A DNA stretch of 64,000 nucleotides from contig NZ_QASA01000001.1 of assembly GCF_003340495.1 (NCBI RefSeq), positions 2,542,001 to 2,606,000 of the forward strand. The letters are read 5' to 3'. Shown here one piece after another: positions 44,553 through 53,463 of this stretch. The translations under genes were made by a program, and so were the position numbers. Every line of letters begins with the position of its first letter. Position 1 is the first letter of the stretch. This stretch comes from Adhaeribacter pallidiroseus. GTDB taxonomy: Bacteria; Bacteroidota; Bacteroidia; Cytophagales; Hymenobacteraceae. The notes beneath the pieces were generated by a model. That model did no database searches. It saw nothing but the letters and a program-made list of their open reading frames with translations, and was not told the DNA's origin.

Positions 44553-45815
44553 ATGAAAGTATTTAAATTTGGGGGTGCCTCGGTAAAAGACGCGGCGGCT
44601 GTGCGAAACGTGGGTGCTATAATGCAAGTACAATCGGTGCCGGCTAATTTTATATTGGTAGTGGTATCGGCCATGGGTAAAACCACTAACGCTTTAGAAC
44701 AAGTATTTGACAAAGCTTTTTACCAGCAAGATTACCAACCCGCCTTAAGCCAAGTACAAGAATATCATAACCAGATAATCAAAGAATTATTTGCGGAGCA
44801 ACATCCAGTATACGAACAGGTAGAAGAATTATTTCAGCTATTAACGGAATACCTCCAAACTATAAACCCGGCGGCCTTGTACGATTTGCAATATGATCAG
44901 GTGGTAAGTTACGGGGAACTGCTGGCTTCCATTATTTTAAAAAATTACCTGCAAGCAGTAAACCTACCCAGTACCTGGCTGGATTGCCGGCAAGTAATCC
45001 GGACAGATCGTATTTGGCGGGAAGCCCGTTTAGACTGGCCAGAAACCGAGACTAAAATAAAAGCCGTAGTAAAGCCGCTCTTGGAGACCACGCACGTAAT
45101 TACCCAGGGGTTTTTAGGTGGTACCGATGAAGGTTTAACGACTACCTTAGGCCGGGAAGGTTCGGATTACTCGGCGGCTATATTCGCCCATTGCCTCCCC
45201 GCCGAGTCGGTTACGATCTGGAAAGATGTAGCGGGTTTATTAAATGCCGACCCGAAATTGTTCCCGGATCCTATATTATACCCGGAAATTTCGTACCAGG
45301 AAACCGTAGAAATGGCATATTACGGGGCTAGCGTGATCCATCCCAAAACCATTAAACCGCTTGCGAATAGCCACATTCCGCTTTACGTTAAATCTTTTTT
45401 AAATCCAGAGGCTTCGGGTACTATTATTCACGATTGCCAACACGAGAACATTACGCCGGCCTTTATTGTGAAGCCCCACCAATGCTTAATTTCTTTTCAG
45501 GAAAAAGATTATGCTTTTATCAACGAAAGCAACCTGAGTACTATATTTGCCGCCCTGGCCCAGTACCGGTTTAAGATAAACCTGATGCAAAATTCGGCAA
45601 TCTCTTTTTCTATATGCACCGATTACGAAGCAAACCGGCTGGAGATGTTCCGGCAGTCCTTGCAGGATCAGTTTAATATTCACTACAATACCCGTTTAAC
45701 TTTGTTTACCATTAAGAACTACGACGAGCCCAGCGTAGCGCGTTTAACGCAAAACCAAACTATCTTGCTGGAGCAGCGCTCCCGTACTACTTTTCAGTTT
45801 GTGAGTAAAGAGTAG
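44553..45815 (+). CDS. Aspartate kinase
   Basis: 420 residues, monofunctional. The N-terminus KFGGASVKDAAAVRNV holds the catalytic Lys/Gly loop. TLGREGSDYSAAI and VTIWKDVAGLLNADPKLFPDP form the substrate and ATP sites, with YYGASVIHPKTIKPL next. The C-terminus has ACT-like segments. It phosphorylates aspartate for lysine, threonine and methionine synthesis and feeds dapB (2732). It is the Bacteroidota short type, not fused to homoserine dehydrogenase. Confidence 0.93.
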   Translation: MKVFKFGGASVKDAAAVRNVGAIMQVQSVPANFILVVVSAMGKTTNALEQVFDKAFYQQDYQPALSQVQEYHNQIIKELFAEQHPVYEQVEELFQLLTEYLQTINPAALYDLQYDQVVSYGELLASIILKNYLQAVNLPSTWLDCRQVIRTDRIWREARLDWPETETKIKAVVKPLLETTHVITQGFLGGTDEGLTTTLGREGSDYSAAIFAHCLPAESVTIWKDVAGLLNADPKLFPDPILYPEISYQETVEMAYYGASVIHPKTIKPLANSHIPLYVKSFLNPEASGTIIHDCQHENITPAFIVKPHQCLISFQEKDYAFINESNLSTIFAALAQYRFKINLMQNSAISFSICTDYEANRLEMFRQSLQDQFNIHYNTRLTLFTIKNYDEPSVARLTQNQTILLEQRSRTTFQFVSKE

Positions 45816-45824
45816 CAGTTGTTG

Positions 45825-45846
45825 GTTTTTAGTTGTTCGTTGTTCG
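45825..45846. repeat. 22-nt TTGTTCG-type dispersed repeat, copy 2
   Basis: Exact match to 18973-18994. It lies 9 nt after the aspartate kinase stop. Confidence 0.7.
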
Positions 45847-45950
45847 TTGTTGGTTAATCACTGATCGTTAAATTTAACATTCCTGGTAAACAACTTTATT
45901 TATTTTAATTTATGATGAATTCAGGTAAATGTTTAGGGTTAACCGGTGCC

Positions 45951-45974
45951 GTCGTCTGTGTCTTCACAAACGAC
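45951..45974 (-). repeat. REP-like hairpin
   Basis: GTCGTCTGTG-TCTT-CACAAACGAC. The 10-bp stem is perfect except one C/A position that becomes a G-U pair on the minus strand, so the fold is best in minus-strand RNA or single-stranded DNA. It has no T-run and is far from any minus-strand gene end, so it resembles an extragenic palindrome more than a terminator. Confidence 0.5.
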
Positions 45975-46150
45975 TTTAACTACCTTTTTGCGGCGGATAA
46001 TACGTGATTATTCCTAAAAGAATTTGAATTCGGCTGATGGCTGATACAGGTAGTTTATTTTGATTATACCTCTACCTTTGCTTTTTATTTCTGAGAGAAC
46101 CGGTATTATTACCAAGAAAACTGGCAAAAAATTTAAAAATTGTAAGCTGA

Positions 46151-47404
46151 ATGACACTTTTACTATACAAGCTGGGAATTCAGTTTTATAATCTTTTGCT
46201 CTGGACAAGCGCACCTTTCCACCCGAAAGCGAAACTTTGGGTACATGGCCGAAAGGATTTCTTTACCGGTATGGCCCAAAAAGTATCCGGTAATCAAGCG
46301 CCGGTAGTTTGGTTTCATTGTGCTTCGCTCGGCGAATTTGAGCAGGGCCGCCCGGTCATGGAACAGATCAAGCAAGATTATCCGGGGTATAAGATTGCCT
46401 TAACTTTTTTCTCTCCATCGGGCTACGAAATAAGAAAAAACTACTCGGGTGCGGATTATATCTTTTACTTGCCCCTGGATACTCCGGCCAACGCGCAGCA
46501 ATTTATAGCACTGTTAAAGCCAAAACTGGCAATTTTTGTAAAGTACGAATTCTGGTATTATTACTTAGCCGAGTTACACCAACAGCAGATCCCGGTAATT
46601 TCCATTGCGGCTATTTTCCGCGAAAATCAATTGTTCTTTCAGCCCTACGGCGCTTTTTACCGGAATATTTTAAAATTATTTACGCACTTGTTTACCCAGG
46701 ACCCAGAATCGGCTAATTTGCTCTTGACACACGGTATTAAGCAGGTAAGCGTAGCCGGCGACACCCGCTTCGACCGGGTTTTACAAAACGCAAAGGCAGC
46801 TAAAGATATACCTATAGTAGAAAAATTTAAAAATAAAGAACCCATTATGGTAATTGGCAGTAGCTGGCTCGCCGATCTGCGTATTTTATTGCCTTTTATT
46901 CAGGAAAACCTACATAAGCTCAAGTTTATTATTGCTCCGCACGAAATTAACCAATCGGAGATGAAAGAAATGCTTGTACAATTTTCCGGTAAAGCTACCC
47001 GCTACTCCCAAGCCAGTTTGGAAAATGTGCAAGACTACCGGATTTTAATGATTGATAACATTGGTTTACTAGCCTCTTTATACCAGTACGGCTCGTATGC
47101 GTACATTGGCGGTGCTTTTGGCAAAGGCTTGCATAACACCCTGGAAGCCGCGGTATTTGGCTTACCTTTGTTTTTTGGTCCGGTTTACACTAAATTCCGG
47201 GAAGCCGTGGATTTAGTAAAATTAGGCTGCGCCTTTCCGGTAAAAAATACTGGTGAATTACATCAACAATTCGAACGTATTTTTTCTGACGAGATCGAAC
47301 AGCAACGTATTACCAAAACGGCCAGTCAGTATGTAATTCAACAGGCTGGCGCTACTTCTAAAATTATGGCGGCTTGCGAACAATGGCTACCGAAAACAGC
47401 ATGA
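46151..47404 (+). CDS. waaA: 3-deoxy-D-manno-octulosonic acid (Kdo) transferase
   Basis: 417 residues. The N-terminal membrane-associated segment (LLLYKLGIQFYNLLLW) is followed by the GT30 fold: VWFHCASLGEFEQGRPV with the catalytic Glu, FFSPSGYE, VKYEFWYYY, VAGDTRFDRV and IGGAFGKGLHNTLEAAVFG. It adds Kdo to lipid A precursors at the inner membrane. It makes biological sense only with Kdo synthesis, so kdsA (frameshifted at 6616) is expected to be functional. It overlaps rsgA by ATGA. Confidence 0.95.
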   Translation: MTLLLYKLGIQFYNLLLWTSAPFHPKAKLWVHGRKDFFTGMAQKVSGNQAPVVWFHCASLGEFEQGRPVMEQIKQDYPGYKIALTFFSPSGYEIRKNYSGADYIFYLPLDTPANAQQFIALLKPKLAIFVKYEFWYYYLAELHQQQIPVISIAAIFRENQLFFQPYGAFYRNILKLFTHLFTQDPESANLLLTHGIKQVSVAGDTRFDRVLQNAKAAKDIPIVEKFKNKEPIMVIGSSWLADLRILLPFIQENLHKLKFIIAPHEINQSEMKEMLVQFSGKATRYSQASLENVQDYRILMIDNIGLLASLYQYGSYAYIGGAFGKGLHNTLEAAVFGLPLFFGPVYTKFREAVDLVKLGCAFPVKNTGELHQQFERIFSDEIEQQRITKTASQYVIQQAGATSKIMAACEQWLPKTA

Positions 47405-48324
47405 AAGGTTTAGTAATGAAATCCACGGGTTCGTGGTACTTGGTTCGTACCAGCGATGGCTCCTTGTACCGGTGCCGGCTACGCGGTAAAATTAAGTTAA
47501 AAGATTTAAAAGTGAGTAACCCGGTAGCGGTGGGCGATATAGTAGAATTTGATTTAGAAGCAGCCGGGGAAGATACCGGCACCATTCACCAGATTGCCGA
47601 CCGTGAAAACTACATCATTCGTAAATCAACGCATAAAACCGCGCATTCGCATGTTTTAGCGGCCAACATCGACCGGGCCTTATTGGTAGTTACCTTGGTG
47701 TCGCCGCGTACTTCGTTCGGTTTTATCGACCGTTTTTTAATAACCGCCGAAGCTTACGACATTCCGGTAACGATTATTTACAACAAATCGGATTTGTACG
47801 ATGCCGAAACTGCGCAGTATCAACAGCAAATTTTAAAAATGTACGCGCACATAAATTACCCCGGCATTATTTGTTCTACCGTTTCGGGGCAAGGTATCCC
47901 GGAAATTCGAGAATTATTAACGGGTTACAAAATTCTTTTTTCGGGCCATTCCGGGGTTGGGAAATCTACGCTAATTAATCAGCTGGCACCTGGTTTAGCA
48001 CTAAAAACCACCGAAATTTCGGATTATTCGGATAAAGGAAAACACACCACTACCTACGCCGAAATGTTTGAGCTAGCGCCCGATACGTTTATTATTGATA
48101 CGCCGGGCATTAAAGAATTAGGATTAGTGGACATAGCAAAAGAAGAACTAGGTTATTACTTTCCAGAAATCCGGGAGCGCTTGAATCAATGTAAATATTA
48201 CAACTGCCTGCACGTAAACGAGCCAGGTTGTGCCGTATTGCAAGATTTAAAAGCCGGCAAAATATCGCTTACCCGCTACGAGAGTTACCGCGGCATTATG
48301 GCCGAAACCGATAATCGACGTTAA
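47401..48324 (+). CDS. rsgA: Ribosome small-subunit-dependent GTPase RsgA
   Basis: 307 residues from the ATG at 47401, which overlaps the waaA stop (ATGA); a frame start at 47374 is less likely. It has an N-terminal OB-fold (GSWYLVRTSDGSLYRCRLRGK). The circularly permuted GTPase order follows: G4 NKSD, then G1 GHSGVGKSTLIN, then G3 DTPG. The C-terminal zinc-binding CKYYNCLHVNEPGC completes it. It acts in 30S maturation. Confidence 0.95.
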   Translation: MKGLVMKSTGSWYLVRTSDGSLYRCRLRGKIKLKDLKVSNPVAVGDIVEFDLEAAGEDTGTIHQIADRENYIIRKSTHKTAHSHVLAANIDRALLVVTLVSPRTSFGFIDRFLITAEAYDIPVTIIYNKSDLYDAETAQYQQQILKMYAHINYPGIICSTVSGQGIPEIRELLTGYKILFSGHSGVGKSTLINQLAPGLALKTTEISDYSDKGKHTTTYAEMFELAPDTFIIDTPGIKELGLVDIAKEELGYYFPEIRERLNQCKYYNCLHVNEPGCAVLQDLKAGKISLTRYESYRGIMAETDNRR

Positions 48325-48494
48325 AATTTAAAAAAATCTTACTTCACCTTTGATTAACATGACTGTAAAAGGTAAATAAGCTCATCTTGCTCTTCCGAAT
48401 TAAATATTTTTAAACATATTCTTTTTAATCTGGTTGAGCAAATAACCTGATTGCTTTTAAACAATTCTGTTTTTTTAAATTTTTCACACGAACG

Positions 48495-49196
48495 ATGAAT
48501 CTAAAAGGAGCTACTATCTTAATTACCGGCGGAACTTTGGGCATTGGTTACGCTACTGCTAAACTATTGGCAGCATGCGGCGCCCAAGTAGCTATAACCG
48601 GTCGTAATCCGGAGACGGTTCAAAAAGCGGCCGCCGAAATTGGGGCTTTTGGCATAACAGCCGACGTAGCTAATCCGGAGGATGTAAAACGTACGTATCA
48701 GGAGTTTTTGCAGCAGTTTGGGCACTTAGATTGTTTGATTAACAACGCGGGGATTGGAGAGTTTAAAACTATTGATCAGGTTTCTCTGGAAAATTTCCAA
48801 AGAGTATACGAAACCAATGTATTTGGAGCGGCCTTTATGGCCAGCGAAGCCGCGCAATTGTTTATGGCCCAGAACCACGGTAATATCATTAACATCGCCT
48901 CTACAGCCGGTACAAAGGGTTTTGCGGGCGGATCGGTGTATGCTTCGTCTAAGTTTGCTTTACGCGGCATGACGCAGTGCTGGCAAGCAGAATTACGAAA
49001 ATTCAACGTCCGCGTCATGCTCATAAATCCCAGCGAGGTTACTACGGCTTTTAATCAACCAGATCGCCAGGAACGATCGGAAGAAGATAAGAAATTACGC
49101 GGGCAGGAAATTGCGATGGCCATCAAAGGAGCTTTAGAACTAGATGACCGGGGGTTTATTCCAGAATTAACGGTTTGGGCTACTAATCCATTCTAA
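48495..49196 (+). CDS. Short-chain dehydrogenase/reductase
   Basis: 233 residues. The cofactor site is ITGGTLGIGYATAKLL. It also has NNAGIGEFKTI, NIASTAGTKGFAGGSVYASSK with catalytic Ser and Tyr-x3-Lys, and INPSEVTTAF after it. Motif order is complete. It resembles 3-ketoacyl-ACP-reductase-like SDRs, but the substrate cannot be assigned. It stands alone. Confidence 0.9.
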   Translation: MNLKGATILITGGTLGIGYATAKLLAACGAQVAITGRNPETVQKAAAEIGAFGITADVANPEDVKRTYQEFLQQFGHLDCLINNAGIGEFKTIDQVSLENFQRVYETNVFGAAFMASEAAQLFMAQNHGNIINIASTAGTKGFAGGSVYASSKFALRGMTQCWQAELRKFNVRVMLINPSEVTTAFNQPDRQERSEEDKKLRGQEIAMAIKGALELDDRGFIPELTVWATNPF

Positions 49197-49226
49197 TAAC
49201 TTAGGGTTTTAGAATTTTTTTAATTT

Positions 49227-49865
49227 TTAATCCCCGGCGTCGGGTAGTAACACGCGGTCAATCACATGAATCACCCCATTCGTGGAAACGCCGTCTTTTA
49301 CTATTATAGTAGCATTGTCTACTTGAATAACTTGTCCGTTATTTTTTATTTGTAATTCGTTGCCGTCGGCGGCTTTTAATACCACTTGGTCTTTTAAGTC
49401 AGAAGTTACAATTTTACCGGAAACCAGATGGTGCTTTATTATTTGCAGTTGATCTTCTTTGTTATTTCGTGTAAAAAGTTGTTGCTTGCTTCCGGAATCT
49501 AGTTGCTCAAAGGCGGAATCGGTGGGGATGAACAAGGTGAAAGGCCCTCTGCCTTTTAACGTTTTTATTAATTCGGAGCTTTTGAGTAACTTATTAAAAC
49601 GCTGGATGCTGGTTGGTTCGCTTATATTTTCCAGAATAACGTGGTCCGGTATAATCCAGGACTGGCCTAATTTTACGCCTTGCGTTTGTTTAGCCGCACT
49701 ATCCGAAATAATGATATCGGATGTTTCGGTGTTAATACCGCTTATTTCCCGGGCTTCTTCCACTTGTTTTTTAGATTGGCAGTTGGTTGCACTGTACATT
49801 AACACCAGCAGCCAAATAATAGAGGCCAGACTACCTTGGCTTGTTTTTACAGCATTGTTTCTCAT
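49227..49865 (-). CDS. Fasciclin-domain lipoprotein
   Basis: 212 residues. The N-terminal hydrophobic segment ends in SATNC, a plausible lipobox (Cys near residue 29). One fasciclin (FAS1) domain follows at about 70-210: IQRFNKLLKSSELIKTLKGRGPFTLFIPTDSAFEQL, LQIIKHHLVSGKI and GVIHVIDRVLLP. FAS1 proteins mediate adhesion; it is likely anchored in the outer membrane. It is convergent with the upstream SDR gene and divergent from the cyclophilin gene. Confidence 0.88.
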   Translation of the reverse strand: MRNNAVKTSQGSLASIIWLLVLMYSATNCQSKKQVEEAREISGINTETSDIIISDSAAKQTQGVKLGQSWIIPDHVILENISEPTSIQRFNKLLKSSELIKTLKGRGPFTLFIPTDSAFEQLDSGSKQQLFTRNNKEDQLQIIKHHLVSGKIVTSDLKDQVVLKAADGNELQIKNNGQVIQVDNATIIVKDGVSTNGVIHVIDRVLLPDAGD

Positions 49866-49977
49866 AAAAGGTAGTTACCATTATAAAATTTTTATACCCG
49901 AAACATTAATCACGCTCTTTGTTTCTGACCTTGATAATTATGCCTAATTTCGCGGTTCTTAACTAAACGTAAATACC

Positions 49978-50439
49978 ATGAAAACGGCGGAAATAAAAAC
50001 GGCGAAAGGAGTCATGAAAGTGGAATTCTATGAAAACGACGCTCCTAAAACCGTAAAAAATTTTATTGACTTAGCACAAAAAGGCTATTATGATGGCTTA
50101 ACTTTTCACCGCGTTATCCCGGATTTCGTTATTCAGGGAGGTTGCCCGAATTCGCGCGAAGGAGCCAAAGGAATGCCGGGAAGCGGCGGACCTGGCTATA
50201 AAATCGATTGCGAGTTAAACGGCGGCAATCAATACCACGACCGGGGTGTTTTATCGATGGCGCACGCCGGCCGGAATACGGGAGGCTCGCAGTTTTTTAT
50301 CTGCCATAGCCGCAATAACACAGCCCACTTAGACCGGAACCATACTTGTTTTGGCAAAGTAGTGGAAGGTTTAGATGTAATTGATCAGATTAAAGCCGGC
50401 GACCGCATCGAGAAAATTGAAGTTCAGGAAACGGAGTAG
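49978..50439 (+). CDS. Peptidyl-prolyl cis-trans isomerase (cyclophilin)
   Basis: 153 residues, a single cyclophilin domain without a signal peptide, so cytoplasmic. It has the catalytic Arg in FHRVIPDFVIQGG, QFFICHS and HTCFGKVVEG. The Trp of eukaryotic-type enzymes is replaced (HLDRNHTCFG), as in bacterial types. It assists folding at prolyl bonds. A terminator follows at 50456-50495. Confidence 0.94.
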   Translation: MKTAEIKTAKGVMKVEFYENDAPKTVKNFIDLAQKGYYDGLTFHRVIPDFVIQGGCPNSREGAKGMPGSGGPGYKIDCELNGGNQYHDRGVLSMAHAGRNTGGSQFFICHSRNNTAHLDRNHTCFGKVVEGLDVIDQIKAGDRIEKIEVQETE

Positions 50440-50455
50440 CCACCGCTATTTTCTT

Positions 50456-50495
50456 AAAAAACAAAAGGCCAAGTTTACTTGGCCTTTTGTTTTTT
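50456..50495. terminator. Hairpin terminator after the cyclophilin gene
   Basis: A 19-bp perfect inverted repeat with core CAAAAGGCCAAGT / ACTTGGCCTTTTG and A6/T6 arms. It lies between the convergent cyclophilin and ZIP transporter genes. Confidence 0.88.
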
Positions 50496-50561
50496 AAATT
50501 TTATTTATTCTCCTATTTGCACTCTATTTAAAACAATCCATTTTTTAATTATTTAATTTGA

Positions 50562-51332
50562 CTAACCAACTTCCGTTAACCGGCTTAACAGAAACGCTGT
50601 TAAAAAACCAATGACGGTAATTAGCCCCGTATAATCATGTGCTTCCTCAAATGCTTCCGGTATCATGGTATCAGCAAGCATCGCCAGAATGGCACCTGCT
50701 GCTAAGGCCGTTATGGCCGCAATTACTTCATCCGAGAAATTTCCGAAAATGGTATAACCACCTACCGCAGAAATACCGGATGCCAAAGCAATAGCGCTCC
50801 ACACCCCTAACACGTATGTTACCGAACGGCCCGCCTTTTTCATACCCGCTGAGCTGGATAATCCTTCTGGTAAATTAGATAGAAATATGGCTATAACAGC
50901 CACCAAACTTACGTTTCCCCCTTTTATCATACTAATGCCAATTACGATAGATTCCGGAATACCATCAATTAAGGCCCCGATGGCCAGCGCAGTGCCGCTT
51001 CCCGCGTTTTCCTGCTCTTTGGGTTGCTGACCTCCGGAACGTTTGCGGTGCTTCGCACCTCTTTTATTCAGTAACTTATTTGCAAAAGTATAAATGGCAG
51101 CTCCTACTAAAAAGCCAAATCCGGTAGCCGCAAAACCACCTTGCTGATACGCTTCGTCCATTAAATCAAAGGAGAGCGCTGAAATTAATACCCCACTGCC
51201 AAAAGCCATAATACCAGCCACTAGCCGCTGGCGGATAGGTGCGAAATACCCAATAGCCGCCCCTAATAACAAAGCCGACCCGGCCAGTAAACCCCATAAA
51301 CCGGCTTTCAGCCATAGTGCTATATGTATCAT
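50562..51332 (-). CDS. ZIP-family metal transporter, GufA-like, with changed metal motif
   Basis: 256 residues with about eight membrane helices and a basic, low-complexity loop (RGAKHRKRSGGQQPKEQE) between helices 3 and 4. The ZIP signature in TM4 and TM5 is altered: TM4 has ALIDGIPES instead of His-x-x-Pro-Glu-Gly, while TM5 keeps SNLPEG. Family members import zinc or iron across the inner membrane. The lost histidine suggests different ion choice or affinity. Single minus-strand gene. Confidence 0.82.
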   Translation of the reverse strand: MIHIALWLKAGLWGLLAGSALLLGAAIGYFAPIRQRLVAGIMAFGSGVLISALSFDLMDEAYQQGGFAATGFGFLVGAAIYTFANKLLNKRGAKHRKRSGGQQPKEQENAGSGTALAIGALIDGIPESIVIGISMIKGGNVSLVAVIAIFLSNLPEGLSSSAGMKKAGRSVTYVLGVWSAIALASGISAVGGYTIFGNFSDEVIAAITALAAGAILAMLADTMIPEAFEEAHDYTGLITVIGFLTAFLLSRLTEVG

Positions 51333-51674
51333 GTATTATTATAGAAATACCGCCAGTACCAGGAGTAAGGTACGGGCCGGCAGGGATTTAGTTGATGCTT
51401 GAAAGGAATCGCTTTTACTTATAAGCGATAACAATACTAGTATTTTTTAAATTTCCTCTAAGAAGCAGGCTGCTTTTAAGATTTGTATTGGGTATAAGCC
51501 AAATACTAGTTTTTGTAACGAGAAAAGAATACTGCTGATAGTGCCGGACCATTCCTCCGGACAAAGATTGCGGCATATAATCTAATCCGAAGTAGATTTG
51601 GTTTCAACTGCCAACAATAAAAAAAGCCGCTTCATTTACAAAGCGGCTTTTCATTTAATAACGACTAAGCTAGA
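51333..51674. other. 342-nt upstream region of the ZIP transporter gene
   Basis: No gene is seen. It includes the terminator of the MoxR gene (51622-51651). Short inverted words such as CCGGA...TCCGG occur near 51545-51565, but no known riboswitch or metal-regulator site was recognised. Confidence 0.4.
51622..51651 (-). terminator. Hairpin terminator of the MoxR/VWA genes
   Basis: AAAAGCCGCTT / AAGCGGCTTTT with an 8-nt loop. It lies 24 nt beyond the stop of the AAA ATPase gene on the minus strand. Confidence 0.85.
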
Positions 51675-53201
51675 TTATTTATAATTATCTTCATCATCAT
51701 CGTCGGAGCCGAAGCTGGGCATGGTAAACATACTGCTGAGCAAATCTTTAAACTGGGTACCAGCGGTTAATTTATTCCGGCTGATTAGGCTGTGTTCCGC
51801 CAAGCCGTGCAAACAAAATTCCATTAAAAATAACTTTTCGGTTTCGTCTTTTTCCGGATGAAACTTTTGAATTAAATTAGACAAACCAGGCACACTGTTG
51901 AGCGCTTTCTTATATTCCGCAGTGGTCATAGTAGCGAGAACATCTACCGTATGGCCTTCGCCAAACCAATCTGTTACAGGTTTGTACGGGTTTTTATCTT
52001 TCTGCTTTTTTTGCTTATCCGGATCGGGGAAATAATTTAAAAATTGGCTGCGAATGGCTTTGCCCATTAAGTTTTGCGCCACCATAGCGGCTCCCTCCTG
52101 CTCGCCTTCGTAAACCAACTCCACTTTCCCGGTAATAGCCGGCACGGCAGCCAGAAAATCAGATACCCGCACGTACGTTTTGCTTTCGCCGTTAATTAAT
52201 ACCCGGCGTTCCGCCGCACTCATTACGTTTTCGTAAGCCGCAATGGTTAACCGCGCCGATACCCCACTTTTGGCATCCACGTACTCGCTATCGCGGGCTT
52301 CAATGGCTACTTGTTCAATCAGGTCGTTAACCAATTGGTTTACTTTCACTAATTGCTTTTGTTCCGGTTTAATCTTGGCTTCCTGCAAGGTAATCTGCTT
52401 GCCTATTTCCAAAGTTTTCGGATAGTGGGTAATGATTTGCGAGTCAATCCGGTCTTTTAAAGGCGTTACAATAGAGCCCCGGTTGGTATAGTCTTCGGGG
52501 TTGGCGGTAAACACAAATTGAATATCCAGCGGTAAGCGCACTTTAAATCCCCGGATTTGAATATCGCCTTCCTGCAGGATGTTGAATAACGATACCTGAA
52601 TGCGGGCTTGTAAATCGGGTAATTCGTTAATTACAAAAATTCCCCGGTGCGAACGCGGAATTAAGCCAAAGTGAATCACCCGCTCATCGGAGTACGGGAG
52701 TTTTAAAGTAGCGGCTTTAATCGGGTCAGCGTCCCCAATCAAATCGGCTACGGATACATCCGGAGTAGCTAATTTTTCGGTGTACCGCTCCGAGCGGTGC
52801 AACCAAGTTACAGGCGTATCTAAACCGTGCGCGGCCACTAAATCTTTCGCGTATACCGATAAAGGTTGCAAGGGATCGTCGTTGAGTTCCGAGCCTTTTA
52901 CCACGGGTATGTATTCGTCCAGCAGTTCTACCAGCAAACGGGCAATCCGGGTTTTGGCCTGGCCACGCAAACCCAGTAAGTTTATGTGGTGCATGGCCAG
53001 AATGGCCTGCTGTAATTCCGGGATAACGGTTTCTTCGTAGCCGTAAATTCCCGGAAAAACATTTTCGTTGCGTTTTAATTTTTGAATTAAGTTGTCGCGT
53101 AGTTCTTGTTTTACCGACCGGGGTTCGTAGCCAGCTGCTTTTAATTGACCCAAAGTTGCTATTTTATGCAAATCGGGCGGCGTAAGGTTCTTATAGTTCA
53201 T
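51675..53201 (-). CDS. MoxR / magnesium-chelatase-like AAA+ ATPase
   Basis: 508 residues. Walker A is GLRGQAKTRIARLL, about residues 97-110. Walker B and sensor parts are GIFVINELPDLQARIQ and QFVFTANPEDYTNRG, with SIVTPLKDRID as the arginine-finger region. This is the magnesium-chelatase-I-like branch. The C-terminus is acidic (DDDDED). By family it works with a von Willebrand factor A partner as a metal-insertion or protein-remodelling machine. Its partner is encoded just upstream at 53464-54561 on the same strand. The client is unknown. Confidence 0.88.
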   Translation of the reverse strand: MNYKNLTPPDLHKIATLGQLKAAGYEPRSVKQELRDNLIQKLKRNENVFPGIYGYEETVIPELQQAILAMHHINLLGLRGQAKTRIARLLVELLDEYIPVVKGSELNDDPLQPLSVYAKDLVAAHGLDTPVTWLHRSERYTEKLATPDVSVADLIGDADPIKAATLKLPYSDERVIHFGLIPRSHRGIFVINELPDLQARIQVSLFNILQEGDIQIRGFKVRLPLDIQFVFTANPEDYTNRGSIVTPLKDRIDSQIITHYPKTLEIGKQITLQEAKIKPEQKQLVKVNQLVNDLIEQVAIEARDSEYVDAKSGVSARLTIAAYENVMSAAERRVLINGESKTYVRVSDFLAAVPAITGKVELVYEGEQEGAAMVAQNLMGKAIRSQFLNYFPDPDKQKKQKDKNPYKPVTDWFGEGHTVDVLATMTTAEYKKALNSVPGLSNLIQKFHPEKDETEKLFLMEFCLHGLAEHSLISRNKLTAGTQFKDLLSSMFTMPSFGSDDDDEDNYK

Positions 53202-53463
53202 TTTTGTTAGTTACAGGTTGCAGGTTGCAAGTTAGAGGTTGCAAGTTTTTTTAAATTTTGGATTGCTGAAGTGTTGCATTGCTGAATGGTTGAAGTGTGG
53301 AATGGTTGTGGTGTTGCTGGATTGTTTAAATTATTCTAATGGAGATATACTGCGTAAATGCCTCTGAAAACAGGAAAATAAAACTTTAAATCAATCCAAA
53401 ATTTTAAAAAATTAACCATCCAACTGTCTAACACTTCAACCATTCAGCAAATCAACAAGTTAA
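53202..53463. repeat. Repeat-rich spacer with 20-bp inverted repeat between VWA and MoxR genes
   Basis: A perfect 20-bp inverted repeat, TTGCTGAATGGTTGAAGTGT at 53279-53298 and its complement at 53431-53450, brackets 132 nt. The left side also carries tandem-like words (GGTTGCAAGTT, GTTGCAGGTTGCAAG at 53217-53245; ATTGCTGAA repeated at 53272 and 53278). It is not a terminator because the arms are far apart. It interrupts an otherwise operon-like gene pair. Confidence 0.75.

Larger units (their letters stand above)
45816..46150. other. Intergenic region with TTGTTCG repeat and a hairpin
   Basis: 335 nt without a gene. It contains the second copy of the 22-nt TTGTTCG repeat (45825-45846), a 10-bp hairpin (45951-45974) and a TACCTTTG -7-like box at 46073-46080 upstream of waaA. 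Confidence 0.5.

Noticed and set aside
49459-49947. 162-codon plus-strand open frame overlapping the fasciclin gene
   Set aside because: Antisense shadow of the lipoprotein gene. It shows no conserved motif and overlaps the gene's own start region.
51333-51674. Riboswitch upstream of the ZIP transporter
   Set aside because: Short inverted words occur, but no known metal riboswitch core could be matched.
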